A program made the translations under genes and the position numbers. From positions 2,728,001 to 2,792,000 of the forward strand of contig JAJTUQ010000006.1 of NCBI GenBank assembly GCA_021399445.1: a DNA stretch of 64,000 nucleotides. The letters are read 5' to 3'. A model generated the notes under the pieces. It was given only the letters and a program-made list of their open reading frames with translations, ran no database searches and was not told the DNA's origin. Shown in pieces: positions 10,263 to 21,363 of the stretch (positions are counted from its first letter, which is position 1; every line of letters begins with the position of its first letter). This DNA comes from Xylogone sp. PMI_703. Taxonomy: Eukaryota > Ascomycota > Leotiomycetes.

Positions 10263-11165
10263 GCTGCAGGAGCGATGCTACAGCACCATGACTCCATGCT
10301 GTTTTTACTACCTCTGTAACTAACCGGATAGCTAGCTCTGTAGAACGTCCTTTTCTGTTACCCATCTGCCCTTCTGGTAAGAGTCCCTGTGCCTCTGTTG
10401 CATCTGCGATTCGGCTTCCTATAATACCTTCCATGAGTTTTCCTACTGTATTAAGCAGAGAGATCGGTCTCCAGCCTCCTGCCGTTTGTTGTTGTTGTTG
10501 AGTTGTTTTCCCCGGCTTTTTTAGCACTACTACTCCTGCACAGCGAAACCGCCGCGGGAAGTATTCGAGGTCGAAGCTGGCTTGTGTAATTCTTGTGACT
10601 GTTTCCGCCAGAGGCCTCCCACAGGCTCGTAGAAAACCGGTCGGAAGATTATCGTTTGGGCATGGTGCTTTCCACAGTCCGTGACAAAGCCTTTCTTCGA
10701 TTTTGTTGGTTATGACGAATAGCAATATAGCATATATTGAATAGCTGAAAGCAATTGAATTGAACTAAAGAACTAACTGTATGGTGGCAAGTATGGCCAT
10801 ATATATAGCTAATACGGGCTCCATTTTCGGAGTCCGACATACCCCAATTAGGCCATAGAACCCCGTTTCGGATTCCGATCCCAACAGATTTCTTCTGCGG
10901 TAACTGTTTTCACGATGTTGAAGTGCTGCTGGCTCGTAGCTTCCCCCCAGGTAATATCAGTGATATCACTGAGGTCAGCTTCCGGATTTGGGAAGAACCT
11001 GTCAGCTAATACCTTGACTTTTTCTGCGTGAGTAACTGTAACTTGAGGAGCTCCCTCACTGTGTCTCAGCGTCGGGAGCCTAGCTGGTTCCTGCGGGGCT
11101 CGGCTTTTGAGCCTGGCCCACCTCTGGAGCCTCCACAATATTTTTGGCTTCTTTGAGGCCCTACT
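10263..11165 (-). mobile_element. Tad1-like LINE reverse-transcriptase fragment
   Basis: On the minus strand the frame gives LWRLQRWARLKSRAPQEPA, then KAP.PNDNLPTGFLRACG, FRCAGVVVLKKPGK, GGWRPISLLNT.GK and GNRKGRSTELAI. These are typical of the N-terminal half of the reverse transcriptase of Tad1-type non-LTR elements in ascomycetes. It is truncated at both ends (about 11165, and at the pogo junction near 10262) and interrupted at 10704-10886 by a solo LTR. Removing that LTR and one GATTT repeat restores the frame (VTAEEIEERLCHGLWKAP). Confidence 0.8.
10704..10886. repeat. 183-bp solo LTR nested in the LINE, target duplication GATTT
   Basis: It starts TGTTGG and ends CCAACA, and is bounded by GATTT at 10699-10703 and 10887-10891. 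The short length, TG..CA termini with 6-bp inverted ends and a 5-bp duplication fit a Copia-type solo LTR. Orientation is not known. The duplication is perfect, so this insertion is probably younger than the decay around it. Confidence 0.85.
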
Positions 11166-11704
11166 ATATATATGATATTAATGTGAAATATAAAAATCTG
11201 AAAAATGTTTAAACAAATAAGAGTTCGTTGACGTCTTAGTACATCAAATTAAAGTATTAGCATGTTGGTTAGCGTGTTCTTGGACAAACATTACAACTAC
11301 TCGCTAGATTACTGGCGTATTTGTAAAGCAGATATTACAGTGTAATTAGTCGTTAAATTTTAAGGGGATATTCGAGTAAACGGCGCTGATACCTCTTCTT
11401 TGTCTATTACTTATTCTTCTTTTTCTCCCTCTCCCCCTTCCATCTACATAAACTTTTTTTCTATACCTATAGAAACTTTCTCTCCTCTCTCCCCCTTCCT
11501 TACCTCTACACAAACCTCTTTTTTATGCCATACAAACCAACACTCTCAACTTCACATTCTGCAGCCTCCCTTTCCTCACTACCTCGGCCACGTTTTTGCA
11601 AACCTCGGCCCCTCAGCATACAACCGCCAGGAATAGGGCCGTACTAGTACGGCAAGGAGCCAGCACCGGAGCAACTCTCCCATCTACTATGCAAAATATG
11701 CAAA
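11166..11704 (+). promoter_or_regulatory. Pyrimidine-rich upstream region of the SNF2-type gene
   Basis: No coding signal is seen. From about 11394 to 11530 the + strand is dominated by C and T runs (for example TTTTTCTCCCTCTCCCCC), a feature common in fungal promoters and 5' untranslated regions. It lies directly upstream of the helicase-like frame that starts near 11705-11746. Confidence 0.45.
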
Positions 11705-14700
11705 ATGTCGGCTTCTGAGCAGAAATTCGCGGAACTACGGTCTGAATGCTTAAAGCGGAACCCCCCGGCGTGCGTTTGATTTCGAAGGACCCAGAAAAGA
11801 ACGCAGTGGCATTAGCTGGGTACCTTCATTTCCTAACAGGAACGACTCTTCGGGAATTCTGTGCTCGACCAGGTAAGTTGGCTTCTTATTGTACTGGTAC
11901 TACAAGGCACTACTAACTTCCTGACAAGAGGTCTCAGCTTTGATCGATAATATTCAAGACGCAAAATCCAGGAATTTCAACATCCCCCAAACTGCACAAG
12001 TCAACGTCAGCAATAAGGGCTTTCATGCTGTCCTGAGGGATCTCAAAGAGTCTGAGCGGGCAATTGTATGTTCCAACAACACGAGTCTGCCACTTCTTCA
12101 TGATCACCTTCAGCTAGAGCCCCGGGATATCAGGATTGCATACTTGTCATACATCCTCATCTCGTATCGACTGATAGCTTTACTTGGCAACGAGCATGCT
12201 CCTTCGACAGGCGATGATCGAGTCAGCAATATCTCGATCGAGAATTGGAATAGGGGGTATGCCCTAGCCAAATTCTGCCTCAGAGAACGTAGCGATAGCA
12301 GGTCCAAGATGAACGTCCGAGCCCCATCGGCAGTCAAAGACCTCGCCATCGCACCGAAGTATCTGGAGGAAAAAGACTTTGCTCGAATGGTCGATGCCGA
12401 CGCCAATGACACCACTAACACTGAAAACGACTTTAACTCTTACCGTGACCATTTTGAAGAACAGGCAGGGGACGAGGACTCGGACCAGGAATGGGAAGAG
12501 ACGCTGGACAACGTCGATGTCGGCGCTTTGGAGGAGACCGAAAAATTGTTTATGGTTGTCCTACCATCAGCTGTGAATCATTCCACCAGTCGCGGGGTCA
12601 GGTCCCAGCGTGCCAAACTAACCCTCAAGGAAGCCAGTGACTTCTGTAATAAAGCTGCCGCTTCCGTGAGTGTGCTCTGGGGGGAGGATGACATTGCGCA
12701 GATGAGGCGTCAATCAGTCGCAACGGACGCTGGAGACGGCGGAGAGGCCAACAACGTCTCCGAGGTCATAACCTTAGGTACGATGATCGGTCTGGCCGAG
12801 GAGGCGCATGACGGCGGTTTAGAAGAAAAGGTTAACCAATCGTTGCTGCACATAAAGGAGACAATGCCCTCTAATTCAGCCGAATTACCAAGCTATCTGG
12901 AAGCATGCCAATGGGCTGGCCTCGATCCACACGATCCACAAATTCGAGGCTCTATCGGAGACAAGGGAGAAAGCCTGCAAGCCAGATTCTGGCAACCCCA
13001 GAGTGAGTCTTCACCATTATCGTATTAGTACGATAATGACCATCAAATACTAACTATTATCTAGCCGCGTACTTTATGCATCATCAGGAGCAAACCACGT
13101 ACCGGACCTCTATTATTGCACTGGACTGTGGATTGGGGAAGATCCTTTCATCACTACTATTTGTAAAAAGCAGCAACGAAGCACTGCAAAGGGAAATGAT
13201 GAGCATTCCGGCTCAAGACCGACAGTACAGAGCAACTCTTGTTGTTGTACCAGCCCAGAGCATAGAAGTGTGGTTTACCGATAAAGAGAGATTTTATCCT
13301 GACTCTATGCCGACGTATCAGTTTTATGGCAATTCGAAAAAGGTCACCAGTAGAAAATCAAACTACTTAATTGATGGAGATGGAATAGAGCTGGACAAAT
13401 TCCTAAAAGAGCTGGACCCCACTGATCCCAAGGTAAGAAGCTTGCAGTAATGATTATATATTGATTTGCTAATAATTATTATTCATTTTAGACTGGAGAA
13501 ACGCTCATTATTACCGCATACCAAACGTGGTGGTCCCGTACCTTGGGGACTACGGATTCCGGAAATATTTCTAAATATCACGGGGCATCAGTACAAACAC
13601 CTGACGATGAAATGCCCGAAGGTGTCGTATGGACATCACTCATATCTTATTAATTCGAAAGGGTGATTTGTGATGAGGCCCACATCATCCGAAATCCTCA
13701 AACTCTCGTCAGTGAGGGGATTCGACAGATCAACCGACTGAATACCCATTTCCTAACGGCCACCCCGCTCCTCAACCACAGTAAAGACCTGAGAGGATTC
13801 CTGAGTCTTATCTGGAATCCAGACTGGGCACTGGCTAAGGTCGACAAAGGATTTTTGGAAGCCTACGATCCGGAATTCAACCCGCAATTTGTCAAAGTTC
13901 CCAAGGATAATGCGGAGGAAATGGCGGAGGTTCATAGTCTCGTTCCGACCGAAGACCGCCAGCAAGACGCGTTCCTTGCGGCCATAGAAAAAGGAGACAA
14001 AGTATGGATACTGGATCCGGACAACTACCGGTCTGCGGGGAACAGGGCAACTGGTCTCCTCAAGTGGCAGCAATTATTATTCCGCCTGTTTTGCGCATGT
14101 TGCAGCTACGCTTAACCATGGCATCCAAGGTTTCGGTCAACGCCGGCCAAGCGCCTCGCCGGGTAGGTCAGGATGTGCCGCCCTGCCACATCTACACCAT
14201 CCAGCTAGAAATGGCCAAGGCACAGCAAAAGTTGTACACTCAATACACCCGGCCTGTACTAAAACGATTGTACACCAGAGACCGCGATCCCCACTCCCGT
14301 ATCATCTTCACAGACCAGTCTCCCGAGCAAGCAGAACGCCTCATAGACCCGGGAGTGCATCGATACCTGATGCATACGACTCTCGATCTCCGTCTTGCCA
14401 AGCTGACTAAAAGAAACCGTGACCGCTCATCCAAGGTCAAGAACAGCTGGATCGAGTCCGACATGGACTATGGAGCATCATACTATTTTGTCAAAACTCG
14501 CCACGGACCCGAATACCTCATACCACCAGACAGGCTAGGACTCGCAACGTACATGTCGGCAGAATCCCCTAAGGTCAAGTACGTACTAGGAAAAGTAGGT
14601 GAATGGGTATTGAAAAACAAAGAGAAAGCCATCATAGTCTTCGAGTACCCGATGTCCCAATGGTCAGTAACCTACTCCACTGTAGCTTTGCTTGTCGTAC

Positions 14701-16127
14701 TAGGACAATAAAGGCGACTGCTAACTTCTATAATAGGGTCGTCGAATCTCAGCTGTTGAACCTGGGCTTCAAGATAGTGTCCTTGAGAAGCTCGATGAGC
14801 CAGGAAGAGAGAACCAAGGCCATCAAAGAATTCAACGAGGCTGGAAGTGCACAGATTCTCTTGTTTAATACGAAGCTAGGCTCTCAAAGTCTCAACGTCC
14901 ATCACCACGCACATAAGATCATCTGCTGCGAGATACCGATCAACATTGCCACGTTTATTCAGGTTGTCAGTAGAATATGTCATATTGGCCAGAATCATGC
15001 CCAGACGGTCTATCTCCTCTGGCTTAATCATAGTTATGATCAAATCGTGCTGCACAGACTCGCACGGAAATTCGTATCTTCCCTTGCTGGAGAAGACTTG
15101 AGCAACATAGCTCGAGAACATATCACTAAGCAAGCCGAGGAAACACTCCGCCAGTTTCTTGGCCTACAATATTCCACGTATCACAGAGTATGGGGTTCCA
15201 AGGACTACGATGATAAAGATGAGTGGATCAACGAAGACAAAGATAATACGGATTCCGAAACTGAAGTTATAATCACTCCAAGCACCTTACATAAGATTGG
15301 CAAAGCGCCGAAAACCCCACAAAAGTCACTGTCTACAAATATTGTCACGAGTATGTTTTATTTCACATTTACAAGAACCCAAGACTGATATCATACAGAT
15401 TCGATATCCGACTCTCAAAATGAGCAATCTGCAGAGGAAAGTGAGTACACGATTGTGGTTCTAGTAGGAGAAGGAGACAATGCTGATCAATTCAAATAGC
15501 AGACCTCAAGACAAAATATCAGGCATCTCGTAAACGTAAACACGAGTCGAAGTCAGCAACGTCATATATAGAATCATCTGACAAGTCCGACAACGAAAGA
15601 GTCGATCACGAGGACGGTAGTGAACAGGAAGTGGCCACTCCTATTCCCGAGCCGGCCGACGAGGGTCCATCGACTCCGCAGAAACCAGTACCAAAACGTG
15701 CGAGAAAGAATGGTAAGCCTGCTACATAATCCGATCGATGTGCTGGGCTAATCTTGAATCACAGGAAACGATGGAATTCGTGCGACAAGTGAGCTTACCG
15801 TACTAGCACTACAATCATGATTGTCTACTAATTATAGTAATCGCATCCGGCAATGAGATGGACATCGACTCACCTACGAAACCGAAGAGTAGAGTCACGA
15901 TATATTTGCGAACTTCATCTTCAAAACGGGACAAGGGAATGAAAAAGCCTGGATCTGGCGTACCTGATAATGCAGATGGCAGTAATGCTGGTATGGCAGA
16001 GCAACGGCTCGATATTCCTAGCCTCGCCACCCCTGAATATTATATAACTAAGTTAACATATATATGCGTAACACTATACGATATAAAACCATTAATAGAA
16101 GCCTATCCAACCTTACATATGGTGTAA
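11705..16127 (+). pseudogene. Decayed SNF2-family DEAD/DEAH helicase gene
   Basis: Traced exons: 11705 or 11746..11872, 11929..13002, 13065..13432, 13492..14662, 14737..15350, 15399..15440, 15500..15712, 15765..15788 and 15838..16127; every splice site is consensus-like. The product resembles SNF2-type helicases: motif I region LDCGLGKI, motif II ICDEAHIIRNP, motif III TATPLLNH, and a helicase C half ending with QVVSRICHIGQ. Damage: (1) a 6-C run at 11761-11766 shifts frame between MSASEQKFAELRSECLKRNP and GVRLISKDPEK, though an alternative ATG at 11746 bypasses it; (2) motif I ends GKI where GKT/S is expected; (3) an in-frame TAA at 13651-13653 just before FERVICDEAH; (4) a one-base frameshift near 14055-14075 between GLLKWQQ and LRMLQLRLTMASK; (5) motif VI has CHIGQ where a basic HRIGQ-type motif is usual. 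The long acidic tail is probably disordered. Most likely an inactive gene; sequencing errors could explain the single-base shifts but not all defects. Confidence 0.72.
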
Positions 16128-16684
16128 CACTTTAGTGAAATAACCATTCCACATATATAACCGAACAGCTCTTGGTATGTCACTAGAAAGGATAACAATT
16201 AACCGCTGCATACTATAAATGTTAAAGGTCCGACGAAAAAGGGTGCTACGCCTACAGAAAGAGGCAAGGCCCTTCGCAAAGGAACCTCGCTTCAGACGTT
16301 CACATGATTATCGTATAGTATAAAGTAAAGTTTAAGCTTAAAAGTAGAAAGACAAGATTTAGTTTGTGGAATGCATAAGATACACTTACGCATACTCTTC
16401 GTCTTAACTATGATTCGCTGTTGACTACCCTGGGATGCTTATCCCTTAACATTCTAAATCTTCTTTGGGGACAGCCCGTCATAACAAAAACGATAATAAC
16501 TAGCCCCGCTCAAGAAACACAACTGACAGCGTTAAGCCTTCAAGGAGACAACAAGTCAATTCCACTTATACAGCGAGAAAGACGGACATTTACAGAACAA
16601 CATTAGTGATAATAATACAAAAAGCTATAACAACGGTCATCAACAGAGCGCCTTTAGAGGTTAATCTTAGTAACGTGACAAAAG

Positions 16685-16740
16685 TGTCACGACCTGACAT
16701 GATAGTATAAATCTACCAGTAGATTGTTACCATACTAGCT
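16685..16740 (+). repeat. LTR 5'-end remnant (same family as 2908 and 3617)
   Basis: It begins TGTCACGACC and shares AAATCTACCAGTAGA with the LTR at 3617-4090. Similarity then fades into very AT-rich sequence, as expected for an old, heavily mutated copy. Confidence 0.6.
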
Positions 16741-17115
16741 GTAATAAATGTTAAAATAGTATATTAGAAAGAGACTTATAAAAGTTTAATTATATAAGTT
16801 ATTAACCTTTTAATAACTACTTCTTAATAATTACTTCTTTAAATGACTAATAAATTATAAGTAATTAAATATACAGAAAATCTCTTTATTATAAAAATAA
16901 TTTATAATAATATATTTAATATTTATTCTTTAATTTAAAATACTTCTTTAGTTATTAATTATTACTAGTATATATATATATTAATTAACCTTTACATATA
17001 ATTTAAATCATAGAAATAATGATTAATTATTTATATTTGAAGATATAAGTTACCTTTGTAATATTAATAAGTATACTACTGATAGGGTAAATCCTATACG
17101 TACACTGAATTTTAA
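16741..17115. other. Very AT-rich gene-free block
   Basis: Mainly A/T runs such as TTATAATAATATATTTAATA, with no open frames or family signal. It follows an LTR end directly, so it is probably the body of a retrotransposon destroyed by C-to-T mutation. The stretch 16128-16684 also holds no recognised gene. Confidence 0.5.
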
Positions 17116-18932
17116 TCAGATCAATTTGAGTTTCAAGGAACCTGTTTCTAAAACTTTAATACATTCTCGCAACACATTGTAGCCAAAATTATAGTCATGA
17201 TATTGTTCTATAGTCTCTGTATAGCTCTGTTAGTCAATCAAAGGAGCAGATCGGGCAGGCGCTAGGATTGCCTACTCGGAATGGGGCCAGTAACATATCC
17301 TTTTGCTTCATGCTCTATCTTGGCTGACTCATCTTGTCCTGCGTTTGAAAACAGCTGTATAGCTGTTCCGCGATTCTTCCGCACCTGCTCAAACAACTTC
17401 AACCGCTCGGGTACTTCATCAGTCGATCCTAAGTGGGAAAGCAATGCTCCAAGTGCTGCACCATCTTCAATAGCCTGTGCACCCCCTTGACCTTGATCTG
17501 ATGCAACCGTTAATGGAATGATAATAGGGGAAAACTCAGGAACTACTTACGGGGCAGCATAGGATGCGCGGCATCCCCTATGAGGACCACCTTGCCCTTT
17601 ACCCAGGTTGGGATTGGATTTCTAAAAAGAAGCTTCCACAGTTTGAGATCTTCTGCCTTCCTATAGATTGATTAGTAATATTTCGACAATCAAATATATA
17701 TTGATTTAACTCACCTGCAGGCTGCACCAAGAGATGGGTGGAAGTCTTTGAAAGTGTCAAGAAGGCCCGCCAGAGAAGCATCTACGTTCCATTCTGAACA
17801 GTGTTAATGTCTAGGTCGAGAAACATATATTTCGGATCTCAAACATCCTTACCTTCCTTATACTCGCCACTACTGACCTCAGGATGCATGCCGACGAAGT
17901 TATATAGCTCGCCACTGAAACTGTCAGTTATTGGAATATAAGCAGAATTCATGTAACTAACGCTCGACAGGGATACCAGATCAGTCTGCGATCGCCAATC
18001 GTAGCAATAGAAAGACCTGGGGGACCTTCAAATAACTGCCTCGTCTCCTCATCTGCTAAAAGCTTTTCTGTGGGTACAAGGAAACGGAACGCCGAGTGCC
18101 CTGTGGCATGAGCAGGTACATCATAGCCGGTGATTTTACTCGTAAAACGAGACTATTAATATTAAATAATCTACTATTTAACTTGGAGGTTATGGAGCTC
18201 ATACGTGTACCCCGTCGGCGACTATTATGAGATCTTTCTGAAAGGTAGAACCATTTGCGAGCGTTACAATCCCGGTAACACAGTCAACGTCTACAACCTC
18301 CGAGGCAACGTGTAACTTGGCAGATTTAAGACCTCTTTCAACATCAGGGTTTAATGCTAACCTTTTAAGTTCTTCATGAAGATCTACCCTATGTAGAAAA
18401 TATGAACCTGACCCGAATTTAGCAGGCCAGTGTCTGAAGTCACCAGAGTATTTGACATCCAGGGTATCTCCAGTAACAACTAGCCCCTGATTATATATAC
18501 CATTTTAGTGAACTAATGCATGGGATAGTATCTGCCGCATGATGTTGATTTCATACCTTGCTATAGATGGATGGTCTTGTAGCTTGAAAGTCGAAGCCCC
18601 AATATCTCAGAAGCCGCGATGCATTCGGACACATGTTGATAGCGGCGCCAACTTCATTTGCAAATCGTGATCGTTCAAATATCTTTGATGAGTGTTAAAT
18701 AGTGTTCAGCGAACTACAAGCCAGAAGATAATGGTACTTCAACATGATGTCCGCTGCGGACAAGGGCCGTTGCAGCAGCCAGGCCAGCAATCCCCGCCCC
18801 GACTATTGCAATATTCAGTATCATGTCTGTTGGACTAGGCTCGAAAATGTGAGGATCGACATCTGTATAATACTCTGGATCAGTTGGGATAGGGATAGCC
18901 GAGTTTTGAGGGGCTTCTTCTATCGATGCCAT
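17116..18932 (-). CDS. FAD-dependent aromatic monooxygenase (salicylate hydroxylase-like)
   Basis: Nine exons: 18932..18738, 18682..18557, 18486..18205, 18152..17962, 17914..17853, 17793..17715, 17660..17551, 17497..17276 and 17216..17116, total 455 aa, all joins in frame. The FAD-binding dinucleotide fold is at residues 40-65 (IVGAGIAGLAAATAL). The second FAD motif GDAAHPMLPHQGQG spans a splice site and identifies group A flavoprotein monooxygenases that use NAD(P)H and O2 to hydroxylate, often decarboxylatively, salicylate-like substrates. The last exon supplies YHDYNFGYNVL, the family's usual end; without the final 59-bp intron (GTAGGC..ATACAG) the protein would stop at RQS. All key motifs are intact. 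It heads the putative aromatic-degradation cluster and probably performs the ring-hydroxylation step. Confidence 0.85.
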
Positions 18933-19386
18933 ATTTCACGATGGGAGTTGGAGGCTGAATAACGTGCGTTGTAAAAGCAATCTTGCAGCTTTCCTTCCTT
19001 CCAGTTACTCTGGCGCTTTTAATCTGCCTTCTTAAATGCATTCATGCCCGCTGGTTGCAAAGGCTAGGCTGATTCCCCTCCACCATAGCCGGAGTCGTAC
19101 CTTAACCCCGCGGTGTTCCAGCTTCGGCATTGTGGGGTGCATAGCACAACCACGAGGAAGCCGCAAATGATGTATGTTCCTCTGAATCCTTGATGTATAC
19201 TCCAAATTGCGGGTAAAGTGTGCTGTGGATTAAATACTTCAATATCGGCTTGAATGGAGGTCGAAATTAAAATAAGAAAAGACGCGGTTGATATGTTAAA
19301 TTGTCATGTAGGTCTTGTGATCTCATGATTGAGACCATCATTGCTATATAGTTTGCATGCAAAGCTTTTCGTATTCCGCATCACTC
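18933..19386. other. Spacer between monooxygenase and FAH genes
   Basis: 5' side of the monooxygenase gene and 3' side of the fumarylacetoacetase-like gene, both on the minus strand. No other feature is recognised. Confidence 0.4.
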
Positions 19387-20923
19387 TCAGCTCGTAAATG
19401 CGGGTAGTACTCTTCCTCTGCACTCGCCAAACCCCAGAGCTATCTCCCCATTTCTACTCTCACACCATGCCTTTAAGATTATTTCATCATTATCTTGAAG
19501 GTACTTCATCCGTGACCCATCCTCCAGCGTAATATACTTTGTTCCTGTTTGTGTAGCTTCATAGAGACAACCGAGCTCTGGTTTTATTTCCATTATCATC
19601 TACTGCCTTTGAACATACGGTCAATTAGAGGATATCGGATGGATGTACAAGTACCTACATCTCCAGAAATTGTGCCTGTGCCCATCAAATCTCCTGTGTT
19701 TAGTCCACACATGGCAGAAGCATGATGCGTAATTTGTTGGAAGGGAGTCCAGTAGAGATATCTTAGATTGCTTGTACCTAGTACAAAGGACTTAGTATCT
19801 CCTACATTGTAATATCAGTGATGTATCTAAGAGTTTTCGCACTAACTGAGTCACTAACGAATGAGGGTGACTTTAAGCTTAATATCAAAAATATCTTCGC
19901 CTCTTCTAGGTCACCTTAGGTGATTGAATGGCGGTGGATTTTGTTCGGTCTTAGGTGAACAGCGAAATGGTCTAAGGGCGTCCATTGTTACGACGCATGG
20001 TGAAATTGAGGTTCCAAATCCTAAAATACTGAATTAGATTCTTCGGAATAATGAATCCTGTTTTCTAGAATCATTACCTTTGCCATGAAAAGATCCCAAT
20101 GGTTTCATTTCAAATATTTGGAGATCCCTAGCTGACCAGTCATTCAGCAGGACGAAGCCGAAAATATGCTCGTCCGCCTCTTTGATATTGAGTTCCTCGC
20201 CGTATTGCACTGGCTTGGAAACAAAATAACCCATCTCCAATTCATAATCAAGCTCAAGGGATGGTCCATACGTAGGATTGTCCCCGTCATTGAAGAAGAC
20301 CCCTCGAGGACGACGAACTGGGTGCGGTGATGGTATGATGCTGGATACTCGAGAGTTGTAGACGGAAGGAGCATAGAACCAGTTCTTCGGAATAATGCCA
20401 GCACTCATAGGTGAGCACTGAAAATATAAATACGTCAAAAAAGGAATGCTTGAAACTTTGAGTGATTGAACACTCACGTTTTGACAGTGTTCTAGTGAAC
20501 AGTAAAAGTCCGAATATCCTCCAACCTGCATCGGCAGATGCATTATGACTTCACTCAACAGAGTCATACATCTCTGATCAATGCGCCCAGATGTAATATC
20601 TTCGATCAAGGTTTGGCGAACGTCTTTTCTGAAGTGACTCGGTAGACTGGCAAATAAATTCAAAGCACCCTGATAACTTAGCACTTGTATGCGTCCCATG
20701 TAGAGTGTACATCAATTACCTGGCTGAATACTTCGTCGGTGGAGATATCGGAAGAGAGTTTGCTCAAATATCCAAGCTCGCTATAAATTTTAAGATCAAT
20801 TGCATAATCTCCAATAGCTGAAGCACATCTTGGTACTGTGTTTGCTTCCGTAGATATAACTCCGAAAGGTATATTGTAAATGGTATATGGTGAAGTAGAA
20901 GGGACGTCGATTTGAACACCCAT
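19387..20923 (-). pseudogene. Fumarylacetoacetase-like gene with an in-frame TGA
   Basis: Six exons: 20923..20720, 20669..20478, 20417..20078, 20020..19859, 19801..19659 and 19599..19387; 418 codons, the usual fumarylacetoacetase length. The N-terminal domain (YTIYNIPFGVIST, SAIGDYAIDL) and catalytic domain (DFYCSLEH, LDYELEMGYFV, HIFGFVLLNDWSARDLQ, GFGTSISP, GLNTGDLMGTGTISG) are all recognisable. FAH hydrolyses fumarylacetoacetate or related 2,4-diketo acids to fumarate and acetoacetate. Codon 19913..19911 is TGA, inside otherwise continuous family sequence (FNHLR-stop-PRRGEDIFDIKL); it could come from CGA by one C-to-T change. No intron consistent with frame removes it. The HGRAS-type motif also reads YNSRVSS. 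So the gene is either recently inactivated, read through, or misread at one base. Codon use and splice sites otherwise look normal. Confidence 0.75.
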
Positions 20924-21015
20924 TGCGGCGGTTGTGATAAAGTACGTACTCGGGCGAGGTGGATGAATGGCAAGAGAACCCGTTCACCCACGAAACTTAA
21001 GAGAAGTTACCCAAT

Positions 21016-21117
21016 ATATGTTCTATCCCATACGCCAATCCTACCATTGGTGAATGGGATAACCGATTGGCGCCCCATTTGCCAATGGTAGGATTGGCGT
21101 TATGGGATAGAACATAT
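21016..21117. repeat. Large inverted repeat between divergent FAH and CocE genes
   Basis: The left arm (21016-21050) begins ATATGTTCTATCCCATA. The right arm (21082-21117) is its reverse complement except for one extra base. A 31-bp loop separates them. It may be a foldback/MITE-type element or a palindromic regulatory site: it sits in the 440-bp divergent promoter, 93 bp upstream of the FAH start and 247 bp upstream of the CocE start. Confidence 0.9.
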
Positions 21118-21363
21118 CTATTTGCTACGACACACCTTCACTGCTAAATTATTGGAAGGATTATAGGGGGAGAAGTACTATTTGCCGCTTCCAGATACTA
21201 ACAGTGTAGCATTACTCGGGCTTCGGAGCTAGTGGATTAACCCCACGTTTGCCGATTCTCACCAATCTCATAGATCAACTTATATTTCAAGGAGAGATAG
21301 GATTGCCGGATATCAGTTGGTATCGCTTTAGTTAGAAAAGATATTACTTGAACTTCGGGCAAA

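Noticed and set aside
21061..21080. Loop of the inverted repeat as a separate palindrome (TTGGCGCC)
   Set aside because: Short and explained as part of the loop of the larger inverted repeat.
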